A stretch of 57,368 nt of DNA from Rhodocyclaceae bacterium (GTDB lineage Bacteria; Pseudomonadota; Gammaproteobacteria; Burkholderiales; Rhodocyclaceae): NCBI GenBank assembly GCA_030681195.1, contig JAUXXJ010000057.1:1-57368 (forward strand), read 5' to 3'. A program made the translations under genes and the position numbers. The first letter of the stretch is position 1. The number at the start of each line of letters is the position of its first letter. Of the stretch, positions 1 to 9,210 are shown in pieces. Under the pieces are notes generated by a model. It searched no databases. It had not been told where the DNA came from and was given only the letters and a program-made list of their open reading frames with translations.

Positions 1-96
1 GATCCGGCCGCCTGGCTGCGCGATACCTTGGAGAAGCTCCCGACCTGCCTCAACCGCAACATCGATTCACTGCTACCGCTTCGCCAAACCCCATAA
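1..96 (+). CDS. tnpC: IS66 family transposase (TnpC), C-terminal fragment
   Basis: Only the last 31 codons are present, in frame from base 1 and ending at TAA 94-96. The peptide contains AAWLRDTLEKLP followed by NIDSLLP, which resembles the C-terminal tail of IS66 TnpC transposases (typically W-L-x-D-x-L-x-x-L-P and then a short LLP motif). The catalytic DDE domain lies outside the window. The gene is partial because of the window edge, and nothing shows that the element itself is damaged. The assignment rests on this short tail plus the IS66-type inverted repeat just downstream. Confidence 0.75.
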   Translation, partial: DPAAWLRDTLEKLPTCLNRNIDSLLPLRQTP

Positions 97-141
97 CACT
101 CTCGCCTGTCTCTTGTCGACGAGGTACGGCTGGCCGCTTAC
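1..141 (+). mobile_element. Right end of an IS66-family insertion sequence
   Basis: The window opens inside an insertion sequence. Positions 1-96 encode the last residues of an IS66-type transposase, and a terminal inverted repeat follows at 123-141, which reads GTAAGCGGCCAGCCGTACC on the minus strand. IS66 elements characteristically begin with GTAAGC. The 8 bases after the end (142-149) would be one copy of the usual 8-bp target duplication, but the left end lies outside the window, so this cannot be confirmed. The element abuts a porin gene fragment directly. Confidence 0.8.
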
Positions 142-892
142 GACCTATCTCTCCTTGAAGGTGGATGGCAACCTGCGGCTCGATTCGGCAAACGGCGATA
201 CGCTCGATCTCTCCCGGGTCATTGGTGATCGCGGAGTGTGGGTGGCCGGCATCGCCGATGACGTCGCCAAACGCTATCAACTGTGGAATTTTCATGGTGT
301 CGATAGCGTAAACACCACCTACCTCGACGGGCGCTGGCAAGAGGCGCTCAATCCCACCCTAACGACGACGCTCGAAGCGCAGGCTTACCGGGTAAGCGAG
401 GTAGGACGCTTCAAGGATTATCTGGCACAGCAGGGTCTGAATGCGCGCTACGCACTCATCGGCGTCAAGGGTACGCTGGCGCACCAGCCTAGCGGCATCA
501 GCGTGGCGCTCGCGTTCAACCGTTTTGGCGGGGATCGCAACACCGTTACCAGTTTCGGCAACTGGGGCGGTTATCCGGAATACGTCAGCATGCCCTATCT
601 ATTTGCCGAAAGTGCCGCCTCGGCGATCGCACAAAGTCGGCTGGCGCGGTTCACAGCCCTGTTCGACCTGGGCAAGATAGGACTGACTGGCCAAAGCCTG
701 TTGTTCGGCCACGCGCGCATCGACCTCAACGAATCGATCTTTCCTGTGGGCGACATCACGGTCAATAGCCTGCTCTACCGCGCCAAACTCACACCGCAGT
801 GGTCAACCCGAGTTGCGCTGGAGTCGCGCAATGCCGGGCACTCGCGCTATGACAACGAGTTTCTGACGCTGGCGCTGAAATACGATTTCTAA
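142..892 (+). pseudogene. OprD-like outer-membrane porin, 5' end removed by IS66 insertion
   Basis: About 250 codons of a beta-barrel protein remain, ending in the K-Y-D-F tail with terminal aromatic residue expected of outer-membrane barrels. Alternating polar and hydrophobic strands and a GGYPEYVSMPYL stretch recall OprD/MOMP-type porins of proteobacteria. The reading frame runs leftward into the IS66 terminal repeat with no signal peptide, so the N-terminal part was separated by the insertion. A TTG at 113 inside the IS could start translation but would give no export signal. It would have served in passive uptake of small solutes; substrate unknown. Family assignment is moderate, truncation is well supported. 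Confidence 0.65.
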
Positions 893-898
893 CCGAAC

Positions 899-918
899 GC
901 CGTCTCACCAGCGCCGAC
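899..918 (-). repeat. Dispersed 20-bp motif, copy 1
   Basis: Copy on the minus strand with one mismatch to GTCGGCGCTGGCGRGACGGC. It lies in the 29-bp gap between the porin fragment and the convergent end of zwf. No hairpin partner is visible next to it. Confidence 0.85.
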
Positions 919-921
919 TGT

Positions 922-2427
922 TCAATAGGCCTGGAGGTCGGCCCCACCCACCTCCAGCGAATGTCGCCAGAACTGATCCTCGCGGTCGAATAAGCGGTAG
1001 GTGCCGCGCGGGCCCCAACTGCCGGCCGGATAGGTGTTGATGAACTCGCGCTCCATCGACCAGACCTTGAGCACCGGATCGACCACGCGCCAAGCCCACT
1101 CCACTTCGTCATAGCGCAGGAACAGCGAATGGTCGCCTTCCAGCGCATCGAGCAGCAGTCCTTCGTAGGCGTCGACATCCTCGTCGTCCTGTTTGCGGTA
1201 GGTGGCATCGAGACTCAGCGTGCGCGTGTTCAACTCCAGCCCGGGCTCCTTGACCTGGATTTCCATCTTCAGGCAGTCGTTGGGCTGAATGCCGAGCATG
1301 ATCCAGTTGGGATTAGCATGGGCGTGGCGCGTCTGGCGCAGCAGGTCCTGCGGCGGGTTTTTGAAGCGGATGCAGATCGCCGAGCTGTTCTCGGCCATGC
1401 GCTTGCCGGTGCGCAGGTAGAAGGGCACGCCTGACCAGCGCCAGTTGTCGACGAAAAGTTTCAGCCCGGCGTAGGTTTCGGTCGTGCTGTCCAGGGCCAC
1501 GCCCTCCTCTTCCAGATAGCCGCGCACCGTCTGGTCGTCGATCACGCCACTGGTGTATTGGGCGCGGAAGGCATGGGCATTGACGGCATTCTGGGCGATC
1601 GGGCGGATGCTCTTGAGCACCTTCACCTTCTCGTCGCGCAGGTGCTCGGCCGCCATCGACACCGGCGGTTCCATGGCGACCAGCGTCAGCAGTTGCAGCA
1701 GGTGACTCTGGATCATGTCGCGCAGGGCGCCGGCACCGTCGTAGTAACCGGCGCGACCACCGGTGCCGAGTTTTTCGGCGTGGGTGATCTGCACGTGGTC
1801 GATGTAATGGCGGTTCCACAGGGGTTCCAGCATCAGGTTGGCGAAGCGGAACACCATGACGTTCTGCACCGTGCCCTTGCCGAGGTAGTGGTCGATGCGA
1901 AAAATCTGCGGCTCGTTGAGGTGGCGATAGAGGCTCTTCTGCAGCGACTGAGCGCTGAGCAGGTCGTAGCCGAAAGGCTTTTCGATCACCACACGACGCG
2001 TGCCGTGGGTCTGCTTGAGCAGTTCCACATCACCCAGCTTGTCGATGATGCCGGGAAACATCGACGGCGGCACCGCCATGTAGAACACGACGTTGCGCGG
2101 AAAGCGCGCATCCGTGTCGAGCAGTTCCCTGAGCTTGAGATAGCTGCCGTCGTCCCCGGGCGGAATGGCATGGTAGTGGATGCGCGCACGAAAACGCTCG
2201 AACACGGCGGCATCGTAGCCCAGCGGATACTTGGCCTGGAGCATGTTGGCCACCTCGTCGAGCCACCGCTCACGGCTGCGCTCTTCGATGTTCGCGCACA
2301 GGATCATCGTCTTGTCGGGCAGACGGCCGGCTGTCTCCAGCCGGAACAGCGCCGGGATCAGCTTGAGCCGCGCCAGATTGCCAGCGGCACCGAAGATGAC
2401 CAGTGTGCTGGGCGTGATCGTTTTCAT
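922..2427 (-). CDS. zwf: Glucose-6-phosphate 1-dehydrogenase
   Basis: A 501-residue protein of normal family length that oxidises glucose 6-phosphate to 6-phosphogluconolactone in the cytoplasm, the entry to the pentose-phosphate pathway. The N-terminal Rossmann fingerprint reads GAAGNLA (about residues 13-19, the family usually has GASGDLA). The substrate motif RIDHYLGKG lies at 177-185; the base-type residue normally following GK is E, Q or K, and here it is G. The ATG at 2427 overlaps the gnd stop as ATGA, so zwf is translated behind gnd in one operon. pgl lies just upstream on the other strand, completing the oxidative branch. Function is clear from overall similarity despite the two altered motif positions. 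Confidence 0.95.
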   Translation of the reverse strand: MKTITPSTLVIFGAAGNLARLKLIPALFRLETAGRLPDKTMILCANIEERSRERWLDEVANMLQAKYPLGYDAAVFERFRARIHYHAIPPGDDGSYLKLRELLDTDARFPRNVVFYMAVPPSMFPGIIDKLGDVELLKQTHGTRRVVIEKPFGYDLLSAQSLQKSLYRHLNEPQIFRIDHYLGKGTVQNVMVFRFANLMLEPLWNRHYIDHVQITHAEKLGTGGRAGYYDGAGALRDMIQSHLLQLLTLVAMEPPVSMAAEHLRDEKVKVLKSIRPIAQNAVNAHAFRAQYTSGVIDDQTVRGYLEEEGVALDSTTETYAGLKLFVDNWRWSGVPFYLRTGKRMAENSSAICIRFKNPPQDLLRQTRHAHANPNWIMLGIQPNDCLKMEIQVKEPGLELNTRTLSLDATYRKQDDEDVDAYEGLLLDALEGDHSLFLRYDEVEWAWRVVDPVLKVWSMEREFINTYPAGSWGPRGTYRLFDREDQFWRHSLEVGGADLQAY

Positions 2428-3338
2428 TTCTGGCTCGACTTGATGGCATGGCCACCGAAGGCGTTGCGCATCATCGAGAGCAGCCGGTAGCTGTAGCCTT
2501 TTTTGTCCTGGCTGGCGAAGCGCATCTGCAACGCCAGCGTCAGCACCGGCGCCGGAATGCCCTGCTCGATGGAATCGATCACCGTCCAGCGGCCTTCGCC
2601 GGAATCGGAAACGAAGGGCGCAATATTAGCCAGTTCCTGATCGTCCTTCAGCCCATCGGCGGTCAGGTCGAGCAGCCAGCTTCTGACCACCGAGCTGTGA
2701 CGCCATAGTTCGGTAAGCTGCGCGAGGTCGTAGTTGAACTCCTGCTTGCCCTTGAGCAGGTCAAGCCCCTCAGCCAGCGCCTGCATCATGCCGTACTCGA
2801 TGCCGTTGTGGATCATCTTCGAGTAATGTCCGGCGCCGACCGGCCCGACGTGCGCCCAGCCGCGATCCGGCGCGGGCGCCAGCGCTTTCAGCACTGGTTC
2901 CATGATCTTGGCCACTTCCGGCGTCGCACCCACCATCAGACAGTAACCGTTATCCAGCCCCCATACGCCGCCGGACGTGCCCGCATCCATGAAGCCGATG
3001 CCCTGATCTGCCAGCCAGGCACCGCGCCGCTGGCTGTCCTTGTAGTTGGAATTGCCGCCATCGACAACCACGTCGCCCTTGGCCAGCATCGGCACGAGTT
3101 CCTTCAACTGGTTCTCGGTAGGATCACCGCTCGGCAGCATCAACCAGACCACTTTCGGGGTGGAAAGCTTGCCCACCGCATCGGCCACGGATGTCGCGGC
3201 GACCATGCCAACCTCGGTAGCCAGCCCCGCCACCACTTTGGCATCACGGTCGTAGCCCACCACCTCGACACCATTGCGACGCAGGCGCCGGACCATGTTG
3301 CCACCCATTTTTCCCAGACCGATCATTGCGAGACGCAT
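2424..3338 (-). CDS. gnd: 6-phosphogluconate dehydrogenase, decarboxylating, short type
   Basis: A 304-residue enzyme that converts 6-phosphogluconate to ribulose 5-phosphate and CO2. It belongs to the short (about 300 aa) class rather than the 470-residue E. coli Gnd class. Visible landmarks are the N-terminal GLGKMGGN (7-14), an acidic YDRD after the second strand (30s; an Asp here usually favours NAD over NADP, inference), TSGGVWGL (121-128) and the catalytic [16 protein letters not shown] (171-186). The start at 3338 is preceded by an excellent Shine-Dalgarno AAGGAGGGAG (3344-3353), which excludes the longer open frame upstream. It is the first gene of gnd-zwf. Confidence 0.93.
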   Translation of the reverse strand: MRLAMIGLGKMGGNMVRRLRRNGVEVVGYDRDAKVVAGLATEVGMVAATSVADAVGKLSTPKVVWLMLPSGDPTENQLKELVPMLAKGDVVVDGGNSNYKDSQRRGAWLADQGIGFMDAGTSGGVWGLDNGYCLMVGATPEVAKIMEPVLKALAPAPDRGWAHVGPVGAGHYSKMIHNGIEYGMMQALAEGLDLLKGKQEFNYDLAQLTELWRHSSVVRSWLLDLTADGLKDDQELANIAPFVSDSGEGRWTVIDSIEQGIPAPVLTLALQMRFASQDKKGYSYRLLSMMRNAFGGHAIKSSQK

Positions 3339-3373
3339 TTTTGCTCCCTCCTTGGTGATGTATGCTGACAGGC

Positions 3374-4063
3374 ATGCAAACCACTCGCTGGCACACCTAC
3401 GCTGACGCGGCCGCTCTCGAACAGGCGGCAACCGCATGGATTCTTGAAGCCGCGCAAAAGGCCATCGACCGTTCCAGTGCTTTTCACCTTGTTCTGGCCG
3501 GCGGCAATACGCCGCGCCGCATTTATCAGGCCCTGCGCACGGCGCCTGCCGACTGGGCACGCTGGCATATCTGGTTTGGCGATGAGCGCTGTCTGCCGGC
3601 AGATCATCCCGAGCGTAACAGCCGCATGGCGGCTGATGCCTGGCTCGACCATGTCGCCATTCCCGCGACGCAGATTCATGTCATGCCTACTCATTTTTCT
3701 ACAATTGTCGGCGCTGGCGAGACGGCACGGCTTTATGAAAACACGCTGAGGGGCCAGGGCGACTTCGATCTGGTGCTGCTCGGGCTGGGCGAAGATGCCC
3801 ATACCGCCAGCCTTTTCCCGGGTCACGACTGGGGAACGAGTGCCGAAGCGCCGGATGTGCTGGCGGTATTCGATGCGCCCAAGCCGCCGCCCGAGCGGGT
3901 TTCGCTGTCGGCACGTCGTCTCGCCGCCGCCCGCGAGGTGGTGTTTCTGGTCAGTGGCGAAGGCAAGCGGCAGGCAGTCACGGCATGGCGTGCTGGCCAT
4001 CCCATTCCTGCCGCCGCCATCGCGCCGGCAGGCGGTGTGGATATTCTGGTGGACTTTGCCTAA
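3374..4063 (+). CDS. pgl: 6-phosphogluconolactonase
   Basis: A 229-residue hydrolase that opens 6-phosphogluconolactone, the step between zwf and gnd. Family motifs are visible: LVLAGGNTPR, the WFGDERCLP loop, GLGEDAHTASLFPG and a late GEGKR. Start is uncertain: ATG 3374 gives the usual N-terminus, an in-frame ATG at 3362 adds four residues, and neither has a clear ribosome site. The gene diverges from gnd with only about 35 bp between start codons, so its promoter must overlap gnd coding DNA. A copy of the dispersed motif encodes VGAGETA in the middle of the protein. It converges on glgP with a 15-bp gap. Confidence 0.93.
   Translation: MQTTRWHTYADAAALEQAATAWILEAAQKAIDRSSAFHLVLAGGNTPRRIYQALRTAPADWARWHIWFGDERCLPADHPERNSRMAADAWLDHVAIPATQIHVMPTHFSTIVGAGETARLYENTLRGQGDFDLVLLGLGEDAHTASLFPGHDWGTSAEAPDVLAVFDAPKPPPERVSLSARRLAAAREVVFLVSGEGKRQAVTAWRAGHPIPAAAIAPAGGVDILVDFA
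3707..3726 (+). repeat. Dispersed 20-bp motif, copy 2 (in pgl)
   Basis: Perfect match to GTCGGCGCTGGCGRGACGGC. It is read as VGAGETA in pgl. The 5' flank is AATT rather than the usual A-tract. Confidence 0.9.
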
Positions 4064-4078
4064 GGCCACCGACAGCAC

Positions 4079-6559
4079 CTACAGTTGGACCGGCGAGGGC
4101 GTCACACGCCAAATATCCTTGCAATACTCGGCAATGGTGCGGTCGGATGAGAACTTGCCCATACGTGCCACGTTGAGGATCGACATGCGCGTCCAGTGTG
4201 CCGGATTGCGATATGCCTCACCCACCGCTTCCTGAGCAGCGATGTAGGGCGCATAGTCGGCCAGCAGCAGATAGGGATCATGATGCAGCAGGTTGTCGAT
4301 CAGCGGGCGGAACAGGTCGCGGTCGCCATGTGAGAACAGGCCGCCGCCGATCAGGTCGATGACGCTCTTGAGTTCCACATTGTTCTGGTAGATATCCCAG
4401 GGACGATAGCCGTCGGCCTTGGTGCGCGCGACCTCTTCCGTGGTCTGGCCAAACAGGAAAAAGTTCTCGGCGCCCACTTCCTCGCGAATTTCGACGTTGG
4501 CGCCATCCAGTGTGCCAATCGTCAGCGCCCCGTTCATCGAGAACTTCATGTTGCCGGTGCCCGATGCCTCCAAACCAGCCGTGGAAATCTGCTGCGACAG
4601 GTCGGCCGCCGGATAGACACGCTGGCCGAGTTTGACACTGAAATTCGACAGGAATACTACTTTCAAGCGATTGCCGACATCCGGGTCGCGGTTGATGATA
4701 TCGGCCACCGCATTGATCAGGCGGATCATCAGCTTGGCCATCGCATAGCCGGGCGCCGCCTTGCCGCCGAAGATGACAGTGCGCGGCACCATGTCAACGG
4801 ACGGGTTGCACTTGATGCGGTTGTAGAGCGTCAGCACATGCAGCATGTTGAGGTGCTGGCGCTTGTATTCGTGGATGCGCTTGACCTGCACGTCATATAG
4901 GCTGGTTGGATTGACATCGATGCCCCAGCGATAGCGAATGCAGTCGGCCAGCGCGCCCTTGCGTTCGAGCTTGATCGCCTGCCAGCGCTTCTGGAAAGCC
5001 GCATCGTCGGCATAAGCCTCCAGCGCCTTGAGTTGCGCGAGGTCATTTTCCCAGGCCGGGCCGATGGTTTCGGTCAGCAGTTCCGACAGCCCCGGGTTGC
5101 TGAGCATGATGAAGCGGCGCGGCGTGACGCCATTGGTCTTGTTCTGAAACTTGTGCGGCCACAGGTCATGGAAATCGCGCAGCACCGTTTCCTTGAGCAG
5201 CCGCGAATGCAGTTCGGCCACGCCGTTGATGGCATAGCTGCCGACGCAAGCCAGGTTGGCCATGCGGATGTAGCGCGGACCGCTCTCGTCGATAATCGAC
5301 AGACGCTGCACGCGCGCATCATCGAAGGGGAAATGCATGCGCACTTCGTCGAGGAAGCGCGAGTTGATCTCGCAGATGATCTCGAAATGCCGTGGTAGCA
5401 GGCTCTGGAACAGCGGCAGCGCCCATTTCTCGAGCGCCTCGGGCAGTAGGGTATGGTTCGTGTAGGCGAAGGTGCGCGTCGTCGTCTGCCAGGCGACGTC
5501 CCACGCCAGACCATGCGTGTCGATCAGCAAGCGCATCAATTCAGCCACTGCAATCGCCGGATGCGTGTCATTCAACTGCACGCTGAATTTTTCGTGGAAG
5601 CGGTCGAGCCCCATGTTCGTCGTTTTGAAAATGCGCAGCATGTCCTGCAACGAGCAGGTGACGAAAAAGTGCTGTTGCAACAGGCGCAGCCGCTTGCCGA
5701 TCTCCGGTTCGTCGTTGGGATAGAGCACCTTGCTGATGGTCTCGGAGCGCACCTCGCGCATCACTGCGCCGTAATAATCGCCCTGGTTGAAGGCATGGAA
5801 ATCGAAGCCTTCCGACGCCTCGGCGCTCCACAGGCGCAGCAGGTTGACGTTATTCACGCCATGACCCAGGATCGGCGTGTCGATGGCGATGCCATGGAAC
5901 GTCTCGCTCGGCACCCAGCGTACGCGCAGACAGCCTTGGTCGTCGGTGGTTTGCTCGGTGTGGCCACCGAGTTTCACTTCATAGGAAATGTTCGGCCGAC
6001 GCACTTCCCACGGATTACCGTAGTGCAGCCAGTTGTCGGTGGTTTCGACCTGTTCCTGATTACGAATGACCTGGCGGAAGATGCCGAATTCGTAGCGGAT
6101 GCCATAGCTGATGGCAGGAATTTCCAGCGTCGCCAGCGAATCCATGAAGCAGGCGGCCAAGCGTCCCAGACCGCCGTTGCCCAGCCCCGGCTCTTCCTCG
6201 TGTTCGAGCAGTTCATCGAGATCGAGTCCCAAACTGTCCAGCGCACGCCGTGTCGGCGCTTCGATACCGAGGTTCAGCAGGTTATTCCCGGTAAAGGGGC
6301 CCGGCAGATACTCGGCCGAGAGGTAGCAGACAGTACGCGGATTGGTTTGCTGATAGGTCTGCACAGTGCTAACCCAGCGATGCAGCATGCGATCACGAAT
6401 GGTGAAGGCCAGCGCCTTGTACTTGTCGTTCAGTGAGGCGACTTCCAGAAAACGGCCCTGAACGTAGAACAGATTGTCGAGAAAAGCCAGGCGGATCGAC
6501 TCTTCCGACAGACCGGTGCGAATACTTTCGTTGTTTTCGTTATTTTTTTGCTTGGACAC
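4079..6559 (-). CDS. glgP: Glycogen phosphorylase
   Basis: An 826-residue cytoplasmic enzyme, full family length, that releases glucose 1-phosphate from glycogen. The pyridoxal-phosphate site EASGTGNMKFSMNGALTIGT is intact, as are the N-terminal NGGLGRLAACFMDS and GIRYEFGIFRQ segments. The start chosen is GTG 6559, preceded at ideal distance by AAGGAG (6566-6571); a longer in-frame start upstream would place that site inside the gene. The ribosome site is held in a 10-bp inverted repeat (6566-6597), which may throttle translation. glgP follows cphA by 80 bp on the same strand and serves with glgX and malQ on the other side of the island. Confidence 0.95.
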   Translation of the reverse strand: MSKQKNNENNESIRTGLSEESIRLAFLDNLFYVQGRFLEVASLNDKYKALAFTIRDRMLHRWVSTVQTYQQTNPRTVCYLSAEYLPGPFTGNNLLNLGIEAPTRRALDSLGLDLDELLEHEEEPGLGNGGLGRLAACFMDSLATLEIPAISYGIRYEFGIFRQVIRNQEQVETTDNWLHYGNPWEVRRPNISYEVKLGGHTEQTTDDQGCLRVRWVPSETFHGIAIDTPILGHGVNNVNLLRLWSAEASEGFDFHAFNQGDYYGAVMREVRSETISKVLYPNDEPEIGKRLRLLQQHFFVTCSLQDMLRIFKTTNMGLDRFHEKFSVQLNDTHPAIAVAELMRLLIDTHGLAWDVAWQTTTRTFAYTNHTLLPEALEKWALPLFQSLLPRHFEIICEINSRFLDEVRMHFPFDDARVQRLSIIDESGPRYIRMANLACVGSYAINGVAELHSRLLKETVLRDFHDLWPHKFQNKTNGVTPRRFIMLSNPGLSELLTETIGPAWENDLAQLKALEAYADDAAFQKRWQAIKLERKGALADCIRYRWGIDVNPTSLYDVQVKRIHEYKRQHLNMLHVLTLYNRIKCNPSVDMVPRTVIFGGKAAPGYAMAKLMIRLINAVADIINRDPDVGNRLKVVFLSNFSVKLGQRVYPAADLSQQISTAGLEASGTGNMKFSMNGALTIGTLDGANVEIREEVGAENFFLFGQTTEEVARTKADGYRPWDIYQNNVELKSVIDLIGGGLFSHGDRDLFRPLIDNLLHHDPYLLLADYAPYIAAQEAVGEAYRNPAHWTRMSILNVARMGKFSSDRTIAEYCKDIWRVTPSPVQL

Positions 6560-6565
6560 GAGATT

Positions 6566-6597
6566 CTCCTTCGGGGGGCGCATTTTGCCCGAAGGAG
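6566..6597 (-). promoter_or_regulatory. Hairpin that can sequester the glgP ribosome-binding site
   Basis: CTCCTTCGGG at 6566-6575 and CCCGAAGGAG at 6588-6597 form a perfect 10-bp stem with a 12-nt loop. On the glgP transcript the 3' arm contains the AAGGAG ribosome site that lies 6 nt before the GTG start. No T-run follows, so it is not a standard terminator. A translation-control role is inference. Confidence 0.6.
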
Positions 6598-6638
6598 CTT
6601 GCCCGGGAAAGCTGCAGTGCAACAGATTGACGGTTAAA

Positions 6639-9209
6639 TCAGGCTGCGCTGATACGCTGCGCGATGTGCGCCAAGGCTTCTTCTACCTGATCGACCAGGA
6701 TCAAACACAGGTCGCCCGACTGCAGTTTCGCCAACGCGGTATCAATGGCCAGGAATTCGCCACGGATTTCCTCGATTTGCGTTGTTCGCTTGGCGTTGGC
6801 CAGTCCCTGCTGAAGCAGGGCCAGCACTTCGCCATCGGCACGACCGCGTTGGCAGGCATCCTCAAAGAGAATTGCGCCATCAAAGGCTTTGCCGAGAATC
6901 TCGGTTTGCTTGCGGATGTCCTCATCGCGACGGTCGCCTGCCGCGCTGATGACGACCCAGCGTTTCTGCGCGGGTATGGCGTCGACAGCCTGCACCAGTG
7001 CCTGTATCGCATCGGGATTATGGCCGTAGTCAGCCACCAGCGTGGCGCCGCGATAGTCGAAAATGTTGAAGCGTCCGGGCGCCGTGGCGGCATCATTTAT
7101 AAAGGTGGCAAGGCCGAGGCGGATCGTGTTCCAGTCAATGCCCAAAGCCCAGGTGGCACCAATCGCTGCCATGGCGTTATCGACTTGGAAACCGATGGTG
7201 CCGTTGCGCGTCAAGGGGATGCCGGTGAGGTCGATGCGCTCTTCGATAGCGCCGTCAGCAGCGACCAAGGCATTGCCATCGCGGAAGATGGCGTGTTTGC
7301 CATGGGCGCGATGGGTCACTATTGCCGGCAGATGCGGATCGGCGGCAAAGAAGATGACATGGCCGGGGCAGGACGCAGCCATCTTGGCCACGTTCGGGTC
7401 GGCGGCATTCAGCACGGCGGTGCCGTTCGGGCCGGTATTTTGCGCGACCACACGCTTGACGACGGCAAGCTCTTCCGTCGTGGTGATGTAGTTGAGGCCG
7501 AGATGGTCGCCGACGCCGAGATTGGTTACTACCGCCACGTCGCAGCGATCGAAGCCAAGCCCCTCACGCAGGATGCCGCCGCGCGCGGTCTCAAACACCG
7601 CCGCGTCGACCTCGGGATGCATCAGCACGTTCTTTGCGCTCTTCGGGCCGCTGCAGTCGCCGGTATCGATCAATCGGCCTTCGACGTAGACACCGTCGGT
7701 TGTCGTCATGCCCATGCGCTTGCCGGTCTGCTGGATCAAGTGGGCGATCAGACGCACTGTCGTCGTCTTGCCGTTGGTACCCGATACCGCAACGACCGGG
7801 ATGCGGCCGTTCTCGCCGGGGCCAAACATGGTCTCGATAACCGCTTTACCGACATCGCGCCCCTTGCCATAGGACGGATCAAGATGCATGCGCAGGCCGG
7901 GTGCGGCATTCACTTCGACCATGCCGCCACTCTGCTCTTCCAGCGGACGTCCAACGTTTTCGCAGACAACATCCACGCCAGCAATGTCGATGCCAACCAT
8001 CTTTGCCGCCGCCACGACGCGTGCCGCTACTTCAGGGTGGACATCATCGGTCACATCGGTCGCCGTGCCGCCAGTCGACAGGTTGGCGTTGTTGCGCAGC
8101 ACCGCCCGCGCGCCCTTGGGCAGCACCGAATCCGCCGTGTAACCCTGCACGGCCAGACGCGAGTGGGCGATGTTGTCAAAACGGATCTTGGTCAGCGAGG
8201 TGGCATGGCCTTCACCACGACGCGGATCCTGATTGACGATATCGACGAGTTCGCGCACGGTGTGCACGCCGTCTCCCAGCACATGCGGTGGCTCGCGCCG
8301 CGCAGCGGCAATCAGTTTGTCGCCGACCACCAGCATGCGGAAATCGTCGCCGGTAATGAATTTCTCGACGATCACATGGCGACTGTATTCCTGCGCTACG
8401 GCAAAGACGATATCGAAGTGGTCGCGGCTGACGATGTTCACTGTCACGCCCTTGCCCTGGTTGCCATCGAAGGGCTTGGTCACGACCGGCAAGCCAATCT
8501 CCAGCGCGGCTTTCCAGCCATCTTCAAGGTTGTCGACAACCTTGCCGACCGGCACCGGCACGCCGGCGGCACGTAGCAATTCTTTAGTCAGATCCTTGTC
8601 CTGGGCGATGGATTCGGCAATCGCCGAGGTGCTGTCGATCTCGGCGGCCTGGATACGGCGTTGCTTGCTACCCCAACCGAACTGCACGAGGCTGCCGCGC
8701 GTCAGGCGCCGGTAGGGAATGTCGCGTGCAATGGCGGCATTGACGATAGACCCCGTCGACGGGCCGAGGCGTTCGTCTTCATCAAGATCACGCAATGCTT
8801 TGAGGGCGACATCGAGGTCAAAGGGCTGGTCATCACGCGCGGCAATGCAGAGCTTCTCGGCAAACTCGAAGGCGAGACGTCCGACGGCTTCTTCCGTGTA
8901 TTCGACGACCAACTGGTAAAGCCCGTGCTCCGTGGTCGGGGCGCTGCGGCTGAAGGTCACCGGGCAACCGGCCTGTGCCTGCAAGTTCAGGACGGCATAC
9001 TGCAGGGCATGGGCAATCGTGATTTCCCCTTCGTAGCCAATCGGACGCATCGCGCCGATCAAGGGAAAACGCGCGCGAATGCGTGCTTCAAAGCCCGGCA
9101 TGTGACTGAGGGCGCGTTCGTTGTCATCACACTGTACCAGCGCTTGGATGGAAGTATGACGGGACCAGAGATTGGGGCCACGCAGGGCCCGGATGCGGGA
9201 GATTTCCAT
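6639..9209 (-). CDS. cphA: Cyanophycin synthetase
   Basis: An 856-residue enzyme that polymerises aspartate and arginine into cyanophycin (multi-L-arginyl-poly-L-aspartate), a nitrogen store. An N-terminal domain is followed by an ATP-grasp domain (about residues 160-470, with GNQGKGVTVNI and MVEVNAAPGLRMHL) that adds aspartate, and a Mur-ligase-like C-terminal domain with an intact P-loop SGTNGKTTT (about 478-486) that adds arginine. The start at 9209 lies one base beyond the stop of the upstream paralogue and matches the N-terminus of that paralogue (EISRIRALRGPN versus EFLKIVHLRGPN). The two genes are translationally coupled. Both catalytic domains look intact. Confidence 0.95.
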   Translation of the reverse strand: MEISRIRALRGPNLWSRHTSIQALVQCDDNERALSHMPGFEARIRARFPLIGAMRPIGYEGEITIAHALQYAVLNLQAQAGCPVTFSRSAPTTEHGLYQLVVEYTEEAVGRLAFEFAEKLCIAARDDQPFDLDVALKALRDLDEDERLGPSTGSIVNAAIARDIPYRRLTRGSLVQFGWGSKQRRIQAAEIDSTSAIAESIAQDKDLTKELLRAAGVPVPVGKVVDNLEDGWKAALEIGLPVVTKPFDGNQGKGVTVNIVSRDHFDIVFAVAQEYSRHVIVEKFITGDDFRMLVVGDKLIAAARREPPHVLGDGVHTVRELVDIVNQDPRRGEGHATSLTKIRFDNIAHSRLAVQGYTADSVLPKGARAVLRNNANLSTGGTATDVTDDVHPEVAARVVAAAKMVGIDIAGVDVVCENVGRPLEEQSGGMVEVNAAPGLRMHLDPSYGKGRDVGKAVIETMFGPGENGRIPVVAVSGTNGKTTTVRLIAHLIQQTGKRMGMTTTDGVYVEGRLIDTGDCSGPKSAKNVLMHPEVDAAVFETARGGILREGLGFDRCDVAVVTNLGVGDHLGLNYITTTEELAVVKRVVAQNTGPNGTAVLNAADPNVAKMAASCPGHVIFFAADPHLPAIVTHRAHGKHAIFRDGNALVAADGAIEERIDLTGIPLTRNGTIGFQVDNAMAAIGATWALGIDWNTIRLGLATFINDAATAPGRFNIFDYRGATLVADYGHNPDAIQALVQAVDAIPAQKRWVVISAAGDRRDEDIRKQTEILGKAFDGAILFEDACQRGRADGEVLALLQQGLANAKRTTQIEEIRGEFLAIDTALAKLQSGDLCLILVDQVEEALAHIAQRISAA

Positions 9210-9210
9210 G

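Noticed and set aside
8265..8284. GCCGTCTCCCAGC in cphA resembling the motif start
   Set aside because: It needs a gap and several mismatches and encodes the conserved LGDGVHTV of the enzyme.
6474..8576. Long open frame on the plus strand antisense to cphA
   Set aside because: It lies wholly opposite a well-conserved gene with clear domains. Long antisense frames are common in GC-rich DNA, and the translation is rich in His/Arg without any family motif.
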